Assembly: GCF_900100655.1 (NCBI RefSeq)
Contig: NZ_FNCE01000005.1
Location: forward strand, 62,001-126,000
Source: Limimonas halophila
Lineage (GTDB): Bacteria; Pseudomonadota; Alphaproteobacteria; Kiloniellales; Rhodovibrionaceae
Length of the DNA: 64,000 nucleotides
Direction of reading: 5' to 3'
Below the pieces are notes generated by a model. The model made no database searches and was not told the DNA's origin. It saw nothing but the letters and a program-made list of their open reading frames with translations. Positions 52,872 through 61,043 of this stretch are shown in pieces. Both the position numbers and the translations under genes were made by a program. Within the stretch, counting starts at the first letter, position 1. Every line of letters begins with the position of its first letter.

Positions 52872-53687
52872 TCAGGCCTTCAGCTTGTAGCCCGTGACCA
52901 TCATCCGGTGCGCGACCAGCAAAAGCGCGGCGTCCACGACCAGCACCATCACCGCGCCGACAAGCGGGTCGCCGTCGGCATGGCCGATGAAGCCGTAGCG
53001 CATCCCGTCGATCATGTAGAAGAACGGGTCCAGATACGCCGCGATGTGCCACGACTCGGGCAGGCGGTCGATCGTGTAGAAGGTACCCGACAGGAAGCTC
53101 AATGGGGTGATGACGAAGTTCTGCACCGCCGCCACGTGGTCGAACTTGTCCGCCCAGATGCCCCCGATCAGCCCCACCAGCGACAGCATCAGCGCCGCCA
53201 TGACGGCGAAATAGACGATCGCCGCCAGGTTGTGCACGGGAATGTCGACAAAGGGCAGCAGCGCCACCCACACGGCCGCCGCCACGATCACGCCACGCGT
53301 CACGCCCCCCAGCGCGTAGCCCAGCGTCAGTTCCGCCGGCGACAACGGCGGCATCAGCACGTCGACGATGTTGCCCTGCACCTTCGAGATCAGCAGCGAC
53401 GACGAGGTGTTGGCGAAGGCGTTCTGCACCAGGGTCATCATCATCAGCCCCGGCGCCAGGAACACCTCGTAGGGCACGCCGCCCGCCGTCTCCATCGCCC
53501 GGCCGAGGGCCAGGTTGAAGATGGCGAAAAAGATCAGCGCCGTGATCATCGGCGCCAGGACGGTCTGCATCCCCACGTTGAGGAAGCGCAGCACTTCCTT
53601 GCGGTACAGCGTCCAGAAGCCGCGCCAGTTGACGCGGCCCATCGTGCGCGGGCGCGGACAGGTGGTGCCGGCGGTGTTGAGGGTCAT
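52872..53687 (-). CDS. ABC-2 type transporter permease
   Basis: 271-residue polytopic membrane protein. 'GFWTLYRKEVLRFLNVGMQTVLAPMITALIFFAIFNL' is the ABC-2 permease opening, 'FVITPLSFLSGTFYTIDRLPESWHIAAYLDPFFYMIDGMRYGF' its diagnostic loop. About six membrane helices. ATG 53687 is used; ATG 53639 would also keep all helices. Probably exports a polysaccharide, lipid or drug. No ATPase gene is adjacent, so the partner must be elsewhere. Confidence 0.88.
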   Translation of the reverse strand: MTLNTAGTTCPRPRTMGRVNWRGFWTLYRKEVLRFLNVGMQTVLAPMITALIFFAIFNLALGRAMETAGGVPYEVFLAPGLMMMTLVQNAFANTSSSLLISKVQGNIVDVLMPPLSPAELTLGYALGGVTRGVIVAAAVWVALLPFVDIPVHNLAAIVYFAVMAALMLSLVGLIGGIWADKFDHVAAVQNFVITPLSFLSGTFYTIDRLPESWHIAAYLDPFFYMIDGMRYGFIGHADGDPLVGAVMVLVVDAALLLVAHRMMVTGYKLKA

Positions 53688-53770
53688 GGGGTGCCACCTA
53701 GCGGCTGTGCAGCCGCGAAACAAGGCAGGCTGGCTGCGCTGCACGCATGCGTGTCATGTTCGCGCCCGTC

Positions 53771-54376
53771 ATGACCGACGATTCCGCCCCACCGACCCAG
53801 CGCAAACAACGCGGCGGCCCGCGCAAGGCCACGCCCGAGCGCCTGGAAAAGGCCGCGTGGCACTATCTGGAGCGCTACGCCACCTCCGCCGCCAACCTGC
53901 GCCGCGTCCTCCTGCGCCGCGTGCAGCGCTCCGCGCAGTGGCACGGCACCGATCCCGACGAGGGCGCCGAGGCCGTGAACGCGATCGTTGCGAAGCTGCA
54001 ACGGTTGGGTCTGCTGGACGACGCCGCCTACGCCGAGGGGCGCGCGGTTACGCTCCACCGCGCCGGTCACGGGGCGCAGGCCATCCGCGCCCGCCTGTGG
54101 CAGAAGGGCGTGGACGCCGACACCATCGAGCACGCCCTGGAGCGCCTGCGCGAGGAGGCCGCCGACCCCGAACTCGGCGCCGCGCTGCGCTACGCCCGCA
54201 AGCGCAAGCTCGGCCCCTACCGCGCCACCGGCCGCGACGCCAACCGCGAGCGCGACCTCGCCGCCCTCTGCCGCAAGGGCTTCGGCCCCGAAATCGCCCG
54301 CACCATCGTCGACACCGACGACCGCGCCGCCCTGGAAGCCGAAGCCGACATCCAACCGGGACCCCTAGAAAACTGA
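53771..54376 (+). CDS. recX: RecX family regulatory protein
   Basis: 201-residue RecA modulator. Three helical repeats typical of RecX: 'AAWHYLERYATSAANLRRVLLRRVQR', 'LQRLGLLDDAAYAEGRAVTLHRAGHGAQAIRARLWQKGV', 'LAALCRKGFGPEIARTIVD'. Its N-terminus is basic. It is not next to recA here. ATG 53771 is preferred over an upstream ATG at 53747. Its stop is inside a hairpin of repeat copy C. Confidence 0.88.
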   Translation: MTDDSAPPTQRKQRGGPRKATPERLEKAAWHYLERYATSAANLRRVLLRRVQRSAQWHGTDPDEGAEAVNAIVAKLQRLGLLDDAAYAEGRAVTLHRAGHGAQAIRARLWQKGVDADTIEHALERLREEAADPELGAALRYARKRKLGPYRATGRDANRERDLAALCRKGFGPEIARTIVDTDDRAALEAEADIQPGPLEN

Positions 54377-54503
54377 AGCCAGTTTTATCGCTTTTGTCAC
54401 TCGACACCGGCGTTGCGTCGAGATGGACGGGTCTCTCACGACCAAGGATGATCCTTGGACCAAGACTGAGTCTTGGAACCATCTGTCACGCGACACCTGT
54501 GTC
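54369..54503. repeat. Hairpin-core repeat element, copy C (two units, 3' of recX)
   Basis: AAAACTG (54369-54375) pairs with CAGTTTT (54380-54386) and spans the recX stop. The core GTCACTCGACACCGGCG is at 54396-54412, and the linker GGTCTCTCACGACC ends at 54443. Two further hairpins, CCAAGGATGATCCTTGG (54442-54458) and CCAAGACTGAGTCTTGG (54460-54476), precede a second, mutated core (54485-54503). The stems have compensatory changes relative to copy A. Confidence 0.85.
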
Positions 54504-54633
54504 GATCCGCGAGGGAATGGGGCGTTTCCGAGCGGTTGGGGAAGGGAAGCGCTGGATTGCACGATCGGGGGCTTGCACCGACGCTGGCGGGGCGAGCGCC
54601 ACCAAGTCCCTCACGGAACCGCACGAGCCGAGC

Positions 54634-55131
54634 ATGCGCAACCCCATCATCCGGCCGGCCGAGGCCGCCGACGCCGACGCCATCTGGGCCATCATCGACC
54701 CCGTCGTCCGCGCCGGGGACACCTACGCGCTGGCGCCCGACATCGCGCGCGAGGACGCGCTCGCCTACTGGCACGCGCCGGGCAACCGGGTGTTCTTGGC
54801 CGAGATCGGGGGCGAGGTGCTCGGCACCTACGTCCTGCGCGCCAACGCGCGCGGCCACGGCGACCACGTCGCCAACTGCGCCTACATGACGGCCCGCGCG
54901 GCCCAGGGGCGGGGCATCGCCAGCGCCATGTGCCGGGATTCCCTCGACCGCGCCCGCGCCCACGGCTTCCGCGCCATGCAGTTCAACTTCGTCGTCGCCA
55001 CCAACACCCGCGCCATCGCGCTGTGGCAGCATTTCGGCTTCGAGATCGTGGGCACGCTCCCCGGCGCCTTCCGCCACCCCGAGCACGGCTTCGTCGACGC
55101 CCACGTCATGTACCGCTGGCTGGACGGTTAA
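54634..55131 (+). CDS. GNAT family N-acetyltransferase
   Basis: 165-residue GNAT protein. 'IIRPAEAADADAIWAIIDPV' is the standard N-terminal strand and helix, 'YMTARAAQGRGIASAMC' the acetyl-CoA pyrophosphate loop (Q/R-x-x-G-x-G/A) and 'ALWQHFGFEIVGTLPGAF' the C-terminal motif. The closest match by eye is to the phosphinothricin/L-amino-acid acetyltransferase-like group; substrate unknown. The 54504-54633 gap shows no gene. It converges on pdxY with 6 bp between stops. Confidence 0.88.
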   Translation: MRNPIIRPAEAADADAIWAIIDPVVRAGDTYALAPDIAREDALAYWHAPGNRVFLAEIGGEVLGTYVLRANARGHGDHVANCAYMTARAAQGRGIASAMCRDSLDRARAHGFRAMQFNFVVATNTRAIALWQHFGFEIVGTLPGAFRHPEHGFVDAHVMYRWLDG

Positions 55132-55137
55132 TCGGGG

Positions 55138-55992
55138 TCAGCCCTTGTCCAAAACGATGCGCTCGGCGTTCCGGCGCGGGGCGGCCAGCGCGTCCTGCGC
55201 CTGCACCAGCGTGAGTTCCCGGCGGCCCGCGTCCCGCGTCGCCAGCAGCACCTCATGCACCGCATCCGCCGCGGCGAGCAGTGCATCGGCGAGCGCCGCC
55301 CCGCGCACCAGCCAGCCCGTGACCAGCCCCGCCAGCAGGTCGCCCGCCCCGTTCGGCGCCACGGCAAAACGCAGGTGGGGCACGCGCACGGCCCAGGCCG
55401 CGTCCGCCGTGGCCGCCAGCATCTCCACGCTGTCGCCGTCGGTGGGCAGCGAGGTCGCGAGCACCATGCGCGGCCCGCACGCCAGCAGGGCGCGGGCGGC
55501 CGTCAGTGCCTCGGCGCGGCTCCCCACCGGCAGGCCCGTCAGCTCGCCCAGTTCGAAGCCGTTGGGCGTGACCAGATCGGCCCGCGGCACCAGCCGCTCG
55601 GCCACGGCGTCGGCGACGGTGTCGGCCACGTAGCGGCCCGGCCCGGGGTCGCCCATGATGGGGTCCACCACCGCCAGCGCGCCGGGGCGCGCCGCCCGCA
55701 CCCGTTGGACGGCGGCCGCGATGGGTTCGGCCTGCGCCGCGGTCCCGAGATAGCCCGCGAGCACGGCGTCGCAGCCGTCGAGCACGCCCAGGTCCGCCAG
55801 GCCGTCGGTCAGCGCCGCGATCTCGCCGGCCTCGGTGGCGCCGCCGGTGCAGGCGCCGTGGCCGGGGTGGTTGGACAGGCGCACGGTATCGATCTGCCAG
55901 GCTTCCACGCCCAGCCGCCGCAGCCCGAAGGCGGCGGCGTCGTTGCCGACGTGGCCGTAGACGACGTGCGAATGGATCGACAGCACGGGCAT
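55138..55992 (-). CDS. pdxY: Pyridoxal kinase PdxY
   Basis: 284-residue ribokinase-fold enzyme that phosphorylates pyridoxal in the B6 salvage pathway. 'VLSIHSHVVYGHVGNDAAAFGLRRLG' (substrate loop), 'GALAVVDPIMGDPG', 'LVTPNGFELGELTG' and 'VAPNGAGDLLAGLVTGWL' (catalytic Asp, anion hole) are clear. The usual GTGD is here NGAGD. ATG 55992 is the family start. Divergent from the lipoprotein gene at 56141. Confidence 0.92.
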   Translation of the reverse strand: MPVLSIHSHVVYGHVGNDAAAFGLRRLGVEAWQIDTVRLSNHPGHGACTGGATEAGEIAALTDGLADLGVLDGCDAVLAGYLGTAAQAEPIAAAVQRVRAARPGALAVVDPIMGDPGPGRYVADTVADAVAERLVPRADLVTPNGFELGELTGLPVGSRAEALTAARALLACGPRMVLATSLPTDGDSVEMLAATADAAWAVRVPHLRFAVAPNGAGDLLAGLVTGWLVRGAALADALLAAADAVHEVLLATRDAGRRELTLVQAQDALAAPRRNAERIVLDKG

Positions 55993-56140
55993 GGCGCGGC
56001 GGTCCGTGATGATGCGGGAACGCGTGCGGCGGGCGGGCACGCGGGATGACACGGTGTCAAAACCCCGTGAGGCCCAGTTTACACGCGCACGGATATTGTC
56101 TCACCTCAACCGTGGAAACCAACCGATAGGGAGGCGGACG

Positions 56141-57112
56141 ATGACGTTCGACACCACGCGCCGGATCGCCGGCGCCGCGGTCGCGGCCGCGGGTGTGCTC
56201 GCGCTTGCGGCGTGCAGCAGCACCCAGGCCGGCAACAGCGACGGCAACGCGAAGCAGCCGGACATCACCGTCAAGCAGGACAGCGGCAAGGTCACCTACT
56301 GGGTGATGCCGGGGCCGCGCAAGCTCGGCGAGGAGGTCTTCGGCACGCCCGAGAACCCGAAGATGACCCTGGCTCCGAAGCTGAAGAAGGCCAAGGAGAC
56401 CAAGGGCCCGCCGAGCGTGCCGCAGCTCCTCAAGGATCTGCCGACGCTGGTGGGCGTGCCCGAGAAGGCGCGTTCCAAGGGGCCTGACGGCGGCCAGATC
56501 CTGAAGGCGCCCACACCCTTCTCCGACGACGGCCGCATCATCCAGGGCAGCTTCAAGAGCAAGCTCTACGACAACATCAACGAGGACCCGCCGGGCCCGC
56601 CGGGCAAGACGCCGGACACGGCCACGATGGAGGCGGAGTTCACCGACCCGCAGGGCAACGAGTACCGCGTGGTGCTCGACCACGTCGTCAAGCCGCCTTT
56701 CCCGGGCTACGAGACCGACGGCGGCGTGTTCCTGGACGGCTACCTGCACGGGACCACCGGCATCGGCTCGCCGCTCATGCCCCAGGTGTGGACGATCGCC
56801 GCCTGGTGGGGCGTGGGTGAACTCTACGTCAACGGCGAGCTGGTCAACGACCACCGCGTGATGCACCTGATGACCACCGAGGTCGTGCGCGACAACAACT
56901 ACAAGCTCGCGCAGCAGGCGGATCTGCCGCTGGCCCCGGAGAACTGGCTGGTGAAGGGGCAGCCGCACCACACCCACCTGATCCTGCCGCCGATCCAGGG
57001 CACCAAGAAGGGCCCGGTGTTCGATCCGGTTGAGAGCGCGTTCGAGCTGCCGAACGGCAAGAACCAGCCGTTCATCCACGTGATGTTCGAGCAGGACACG
57101 ATCGTCCGCTAA
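56141..57112 (+). CDS. Lipoprotein of unknown function, paralog of the 57662 protein
   Basis: 323-residue lipoprotein: signal ending 'LALAACSS' with lipobox Cys25, a Lys-rich linker (about 80-115), and a C-terminal half homologous to the gene at 57662. Shared stretches include 'GSPLMPQVWTIAAWWGVGELYVN' (GTPLMPTQFAHLAFWGMGEVRYN in the other), 'HTHLILPP' (HFHLMVPP) and 'FIHVMFEQ' (FWHVMFEQ). Conserved His in a repeated H-x-H-x-x-x-P-P pattern look like metal or haem ligands. No family known to me. AGGGAGG ribosome binding site. It leads a five-gene run with a cupredoxin and two AhpD-like proteins. Confidence 0.85.
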   Translation: MTFDTTRRIAGAAVAAAGVLALAACSSTQAGNSDGNAKQPDITVKQDSGKVTYWVMPGPRKLGEEVFGTPENPKMTLAPKLKKAKETKGPPSVPQLLKDLPTLVGVPEKARSKGPDGGQILKAPTPFSDDGRIIQGSFKSKLYDNINEDPPGPPGKTPDTATMEAEFTDPQGNEYRVVLDHVVKPPFPGYETDGGVFLDGYLHGTTGIGSPLMPQVWTIAAWWGVGELYVNGELVNDHRVMHLMTTEVVRDNNYKLAQQADLPLAPENWLVKGQPHHTHLILPPIQGTKKGPVFDPVESAFELPNGKNQPFIHVMFEQDTIVR

Positions 57113-57201
57113 CAGCGTGATCGCCGGGCGCGTCCGCTTCGGCCGGCGCGCCCGGCCCCCCGCTTTCCCGCACATGCCGAGTTGTTTGACGGAGGATCGC
57201 C

Positions 57202-57555
57202 ATGAATCGCACGATCCGCACGGGCCTGCGCGTCCTGGCCGGCGCCGGTGTGGCCGCCGCGCTCGCCACCCCCGCGGCCGCGCAGAAGACGGTCACGGTG
57301 GTGGGCAAGGAGTTCAAGTTCGAGCCCAGCACGGTCGAGCTGGAGGCCGGCGAGACGCTGGTCATCAAATTCAAGAACCAGGGCGCCCTGAGCCACAACC
57401 TGACCTTCAAGAAGCTCGACGCCGACACCGGCACGATCCAGACGGACGGCACCGAAACCATCCGCGTGCAGCCGGAGCCCGGCACCTACACCTTCGTCTG
57501 CACCGTGCCGGGCCACGAAGCCGCCGGCATGACGGGCACCCTGAAGGTGCAATAG
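57202..57555 (+). CDS. Plastocyanin-like cupredoxin
   Basis: 117-residue exported copper protein: signal 1-28, then a cupredoxin fold with ligands His65 ('LSHNLTF'), Cys100, His105 and Met110 ('CTVPGHEAAGM'). This is the full type 1 copper set. Likely a small electron carrier between a donor and one of the flanking exported proteins. It lies 89 bp after the lipoprotein gene and 106 bp before its paralog. Confidence 0.92.
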   Translation: MNRTIRTGLRVLAGAGVAAALATPAAAQKTVTVVGKEFKFEPSTVELEAGETLVIKFKNQGALSHNLTFKKLDADTGTIQTDGTETIRVQPEPGTYTFVCTVPGHEAAGMTGTLKVQ

Positions 57556-57661
57556 CCGCAATCGTGCCATCGCCATCGTGGACCGCGCCCCGTCGTGGTA
57601 TCCCGAACGGTGCCGCGGGGGTGTGCCCCGCGGCGACCGTGGACGGGAAGGGAGGTTCACG

Positions 57662-58618
57662 ATGGGCCGTTTCACCCGCGCCATCCGCGCCGCCGCGCTG
57701 TTTGGCGTTGCCCTGGCGGTGGGCCCGGCGCTGGCGGCCGAGGGAGACGAGCGCGGCACGCCGCGGCAGCCCCCGGCCCCGCAGCAGGGGTACCTGGACG
57801 CGCACAGCGATCTGCAGGAGCCCAAGACCCTGCTCGGCGGCGCGCTGAACGTCCGCATCGAACAGGACGGCGGCGTCGTCTTCGTCCAGCTGCCGGACGA
57901 GCGCGAGCTGGACACGCACGTCTTCGGCGTGCCGGGCGCGCCGCGCGCGCACGGCGGGACCCCCGTCATCAACGGCCTGCCGCCGCGTCTGCGCGAGGAG
58001 GCGGACGGCGACTACACCGTCACCACCGAGAAGACGCCCTACGGCGACAAGCACACCACGATGCTCGGGGATTCGCTCACCCTCCGGGCGCACGACGAAA
58101 CCGCCACCGACGCGGCCGTCACGCGGGACAGCGTGGAGATGACGGCGTCCTGGCGCGATCAGGACGGCAACACCTACACCGTCACCTGCTGCGAGCGCAT
58201 GGCCGCGCACGGGCTTGAGTTCCCGACCTTCGGCGGCGTCGTCACCAACCACCTGCTGCACGGCTTCACGCGCCTGGGCACGCCGCTGATGCCCACGCAG
58301 TTCGCGCATCTGGCGTTCTGGGGCATGGGCGAGGTGCGCTACAACGACCAGCCGGTGGCGAAGCCGCACTTGGTCCACGGCATGCTCACGGAGTACGTGC
58401 GCCAGCAGGGCTACAAGCTCGCCCAGGACCATCAGGTGCGCCCGGCGCAGGACCTGCACTTCCACCTGATGGTGCCGCCCATGAAGGCGCTGCCGGAGAA
58501 GGGCGTCTACGAGCACGAACCCGTGCCCACCGGCTTCCGCATGCCGGACGGCAAGATGCTGCCCTTCTGGCACGTCATGTTCGAGCAACTCAAGTACACC
58601 GCGGAGCGGGGCGGCTGA
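57662..58618 (+). CDS. Exported protein of unknown function, paralog of the 56141 lipoprotein
   Basis: 318-residue periplasmic protein (signal 1-25, 'FGVALAVGPALA'). C-terminal two-thirds homologous to the lipoprotein at 56141, with 'HLLHGFTRLGTPLMPTQ', 'HFHLMVPP' and 'FWHVMFEQ' conserved, and a vicinal Cys pair 'TVTCCERM' absent from the paralog. Unlike its paralog it has no lipobox, so one copy is anchored and one soluble. GGGAGG ribosome binding site. Function unknown. Confidence 0.85.
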   Translation: MGRFTRAIRAAALFGVALAVGPALAAEGDERGTPRQPPAPQQGYLDAHSDLQEPKTLLGGALNVRIEQDGGVVFVQLPDERELDTHVFGVPGAPRAHGGTPVINGLPPRLREEADGDYTVTTEKTPYGDKHTTMLGDSLTLRAHDETATDAAVTRDSVEMTASWRDQDGNTYTVTCCERMAAHGLEFPTFGGVVTNHLLHGFTRLGTPLMPTQFAHLAFWGMGEVRYNDQPVAKPHLVHGMLTEYVRQQGYKLAQDHQVRPAQDLHFHLMVPPMKALPEKGVYEHEPVPTGFRMPDGKMLPFWHVMFEQLKYTAERGG

Positions 58619-58781
58619 CGCCCGCCGCGCTGCCGAGCCCTGGGCCGCTCACGCATTTTTGAGGGCCGCCACGGTGCACGCGCCGGGACCGGCGTCCCAC
58701 ATGCCGGCGTGAGCCAAACGGCGCGCGACGATGCGTGCCGAAATCTGGACCGATCAGTTCAAAACCCGATGGGAGGGAGCC

Positions 58782-59351
58782 ATGAGCGCCCCGAAGAACG
58801 GCTTTCAGCTGCACACCAAGGACACCGCGCCCGCCGACTCCAAGCCGCTGATGGAGAAGGTGGAGCAGGGCTACGGCTTCGTGCCCAACTTCTTCGGCGT
58901 CATCTCGGAGTCCCCCGCCGCGGCGGAGGCCTACATGACGCTGAACCAGATCTTCACCGGCAAGTCCTCGCTCTCGGCGGCGGACGTGCAGGTGGTGCTG
59001 CTGACCATCAGCCAGCACAACAAGTGCAACTACTGCGTCGCCGCGCACACCGCCTCGGCCGAGCGCACCGGCCTGGACGCGGGCACCATCCAGGCGCTGC
59101 GCGAGGGCCGCAACCTGCCGGACGCCAAGCAGGACGCGCTCGCCACCTTCACCCGCAAGCTGATCGACAAGAACGGCTGGGTCAGCGAGGACGACGTCCA
59201 GACCTTCCTCGACGCGGGCTACACGCGCCAGAACCTGCTGGACGTGATCCTCGGGCTGTCGATGAAGACGCTGTCCAACTACGTGAACCACATCGCCGAG
59301 ACGCCCGTGGACGGGCCGCTGGCCGACAAGGCGCTCGACAAGGCCAGCTGA
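58782..59351 (+). CDS. AhpD-like carboxymuconolactone decarboxylase family protein (1)
   Basis: 189-residue protein with an AhpD/CMD core: Cys82-x-x-Cys85 and His89 in 'SQHNKCNYCVAAHTASAERTG', the peroxidase-type redox triad, and 'YGFVPNFFGVISESPAAAEAYM' upstream as in peroxidase-related enzymes. Cytoplasmic, no signal. Probably a peroxide- or thiol-handling enzyme linked to the exported copper module. Excellent GGGAGGGAG ribosome binding site. A terminator follows 17 bp after its stop. Confidence 0.9.
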   Translation: MSAPKNGFQLHTKDTAPADSKPLMEKVEQGYGFVPNFFGVISESPAAAEAYMTLNQIFTGKSSLSAADVQVVLLTISQHNKCNYCVAAHTASAERTGLDAGTIQALREGRNLPDAKQDALATFTRKLIDKNGWVSEDDVQTFLDAGYTRQNLLDVILGLSMKTLSNYVNHIAETPVDGPLADKALDKAS

Positions 59352-59368
59352 ATTCGGGACCCTCATAC

Positions 59369-59395
59369 CCCCGCCGCGCGAGACGCGCGGCGGGG
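59369..59395 (+). terminator. Rho-independent terminator after AhpD-like gene 1
   Basis: 12-bp perfect GC stem (59369-59380 and 59384-59395) with a 3-base loop, followed by six T residues (59396-59401). A strong intrinsic terminator that separates the two AhpD-like genes into different transcripts or attenuates read-through. Confidence 0.93.
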
Positions 59396-59436
59396 TTTTT
59401 TCTGCCCGCCGAACACACGGTTGTATGGAGGACCGG

Positions 59437-59982
59437 ATGAGCTATCTGCGCTCGAACCCCAGCGCGACCCTCATCGACGCCATGGGCATGGTGCCGGATG
59501 TCGCCGCGCCGCTGCACGAGTTCGCCGAGGCCGCGATGCGCGGCGACGCGCCGCTGTCGGCGATCGACCGCGAGCTGATCGCCGCCCGCGTCTCCCACGC
59601 CAACGGCTGCGAATTCTGCCGCGATTCCCACGGCGCCGCGGTACACGAGCTGGGCGGCGACCCGCAGACCGTGCAGGACGTCATCCACGCCGGAACGCCG
59701 CAGAGCCGCCCCGATCTGGCGCCGCTGCTCGCCTACATCGACAAGCTCAACGCCGCCCCGAGTTCCATCACCCAGGCCGATGTCGACGCCGTGCTCGACG
59801 CGGGCTGGTCGGAACAGGCACTGACCTACGCCATCCTGTCCTGCGGCTACTTCAACCTGATGAACCGCTGGGTCGAGGGCCTGGGCATCCCCAGCGACGA
59901 CGCCACGGTGCGCATGGCCGGGCGCATGCTCGCCGAGCAGGGCTACCAGGGCATCGCGTCGATGCTGAAGTCCGCAGCGTGA
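59437..59982 (+). CDS. AhpD-like carboxymuconolactone decarboxylase family protein (2)
   Basis: 181-residue second AhpD-like protein with Cys58-x-x-Cys61 and His65 in 'SHANGCEFCRDSHGAAV'. Moderate similarity to its neighbour in the active-site region only. ATG 59437 has GGAGG at the right distance; an ATG four codons earlier lacks one. Followed by its own hairpin terminator (59991-60013). Probably regulated with the copper module but transcriptionally separable. Confidence 0.9.
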   Translation: MSYLRSNPSATLIDAMGMVPDVAAPLHEFAEAAMRGDAPLSAIDRELIAARVSHANGCEFCRDSHGAAVHELGGDPQTVQDVIHAGTPQSRPDLAPLLAYIDKLNAAPSSITQADVDAVLDAGWSEQALTYAILSCGYFNLMNRWVEGLGIPSDDATVRMAGRMLAEQGYQGIASMLKSAA

Positions 59983-59990
59983 GGCCTTTT

Positions 59991-60013
59991 GCGGCGGCCG
60001 GCACGGCCGCCGC
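59991..60013 (+). terminator. Probable terminator after AhpD-like gene 2
   Basis: 10-bp GC stem (59991-60000 and 60004-60013) with a 3-base loop, followed by GGCCTTTTCC. The T run is short, so strength is uncertain. It separates this unit from sdhCDAB. Confidence 0.7.
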
Positions 60014-60232
60014 GGCCTTTTCCGGTTCGATAGCGGCACGCAACTTGCTGCCCTCGTGAAGCTTTTGCAAAACAACGTGTGCCATCCCCCTCGAAGTTCG
60101 GCGGCTGGCGCGTTACGCTGCGGTGCAAACGACAACCGGCGGGCGGGTGACGCCCGTCGGGGCCCGGCGCCCGAGCGCGGGCGACCACACCGGTCGAACA
60201 CGGGGCCGGCCGAACACAGGGAGAGACGGATC

Positions 60233-60622
60233 GTGACCACGCGCAGCGAGCGTCCGCTTTCACCGCATCTGCAGGTCTACCGGCCGCAGCTCACCTCGGC
60301 GCTGTCCATCTTCCACCGCATCACCGGCGTGTTCCTGGCGCTGGGCACGCTGCTGCTGACGGCGTGGCTGGTCGCGGCTGCCTCGGGACCGCACGCCTTC
60401 GCCGCCGTGCAGGGCTTCATCGGCTCCATCCTGGGCTACCTGCTGCTGCTCGGCTGGTCGGCGGCGCTGTTCTACCACTTGGCCAACGGCATCCGGCACC
60501 TCTTCTGGGACGCCGGCTACGGCTTCGAGTTGGTGAACGCCTACCGCAGCGGCTACGCGGTGCTGGCCGCGACGGCCGTGCTCACGCTCGCCGCCTGGGT
60601 GGCCGGGCTCATTCTTCAATGA
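60233..60622 (+). CDS. sdhC: Succinate dehydrogenase cytochrome b556 subunit SdhC
   Basis: 129-residue membrane anchor with three helices. 'SPHLQVYRPQLTSALSIFHRITGVFLALG' carries the quinone/haem Ser and His; 'LFYHLANGIRHLFWDAG' has the haem His. It binds haem b and ubiquinone with SdhD. GTG start with an AGGGAGA ribosome binding site. First gene of sdhCDAB (complex II). Confidence 0.94.
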   Translation: MTTRSERPLSPHLQVYRPQLTSALSIFHRITGVFLALGTLLLTAWLVAAASGPHAFAAVQGFIGSILGYLLLLGWSAALFYHLANGIRHLFWDAGYGFELVNAYRSGYAVLAATAVLTLAAWVAGLILQ

Positions 60623-60650
60623 CGGGGACGTCCGCAAGGGAGACGGGGCG

Positions 60651-61034
60651 ATGAAGGCGATGCGCACGCCGGCCGCGCGCGTTCGCGGCCTGGGCTCGGC
60701 GAAGACGGGCACGCAGCACTGGTGGGCGCAGCGGCTGAGCGCGCTGGCGCTGATCCCGCTGGTGCTGTGGTTCGTCGCCTCGGTGGTGACGATGGCGGGC
60801 GCGGACTACACGGTGTTCCGCGCCTGGGCGGGCTCGCCCGTGGTCGCCGGGCTGCTGCTGCTGCTCATCGTTGCGACCTTCTATCACGGCTATCTGGGTT
60901 TGCAGGTGGTGGTCGAGGACTATGTCCACCATGAGGCCTGGAAACTGGGCACCCTGCTGTTCCTGAAAGCAGCGAGCATCGTGCTCGCGCTGACCGGGGT
61001 GCTGGCCGTGTTGAGCATCTTGTTCGGCGGGTAA
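60651..61034 (+). CDS. sdhD: Succinate dehydrogenase membrane anchor SdhD
   Basis: 127-residue hydrophobic anchor with three helices, 'WWAQRLSALALIPLVLWFVASVV' first. 'FYHGYLGLQVVVEDYVHHE' contains the haem-region His and the Asp-Tyr pair of the quinone site. Partner of SdhC. 28 bp after sdhC and 9 bp before sdhA. Confidence 0.92.
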   Translation: MKAMRTPAARVRGLGSAKTGTQHWWAQRLSALALIPLVLWFVASVVTMAGADYTVFRAWAGSPVVAGLLLLLIVATFYHGYLGLQVVVEDYVHHEAWKLGTLLFLKAASIVLALTGVLAVLSILFGG

Positions 61035-61043
61035 GGAATCGCG

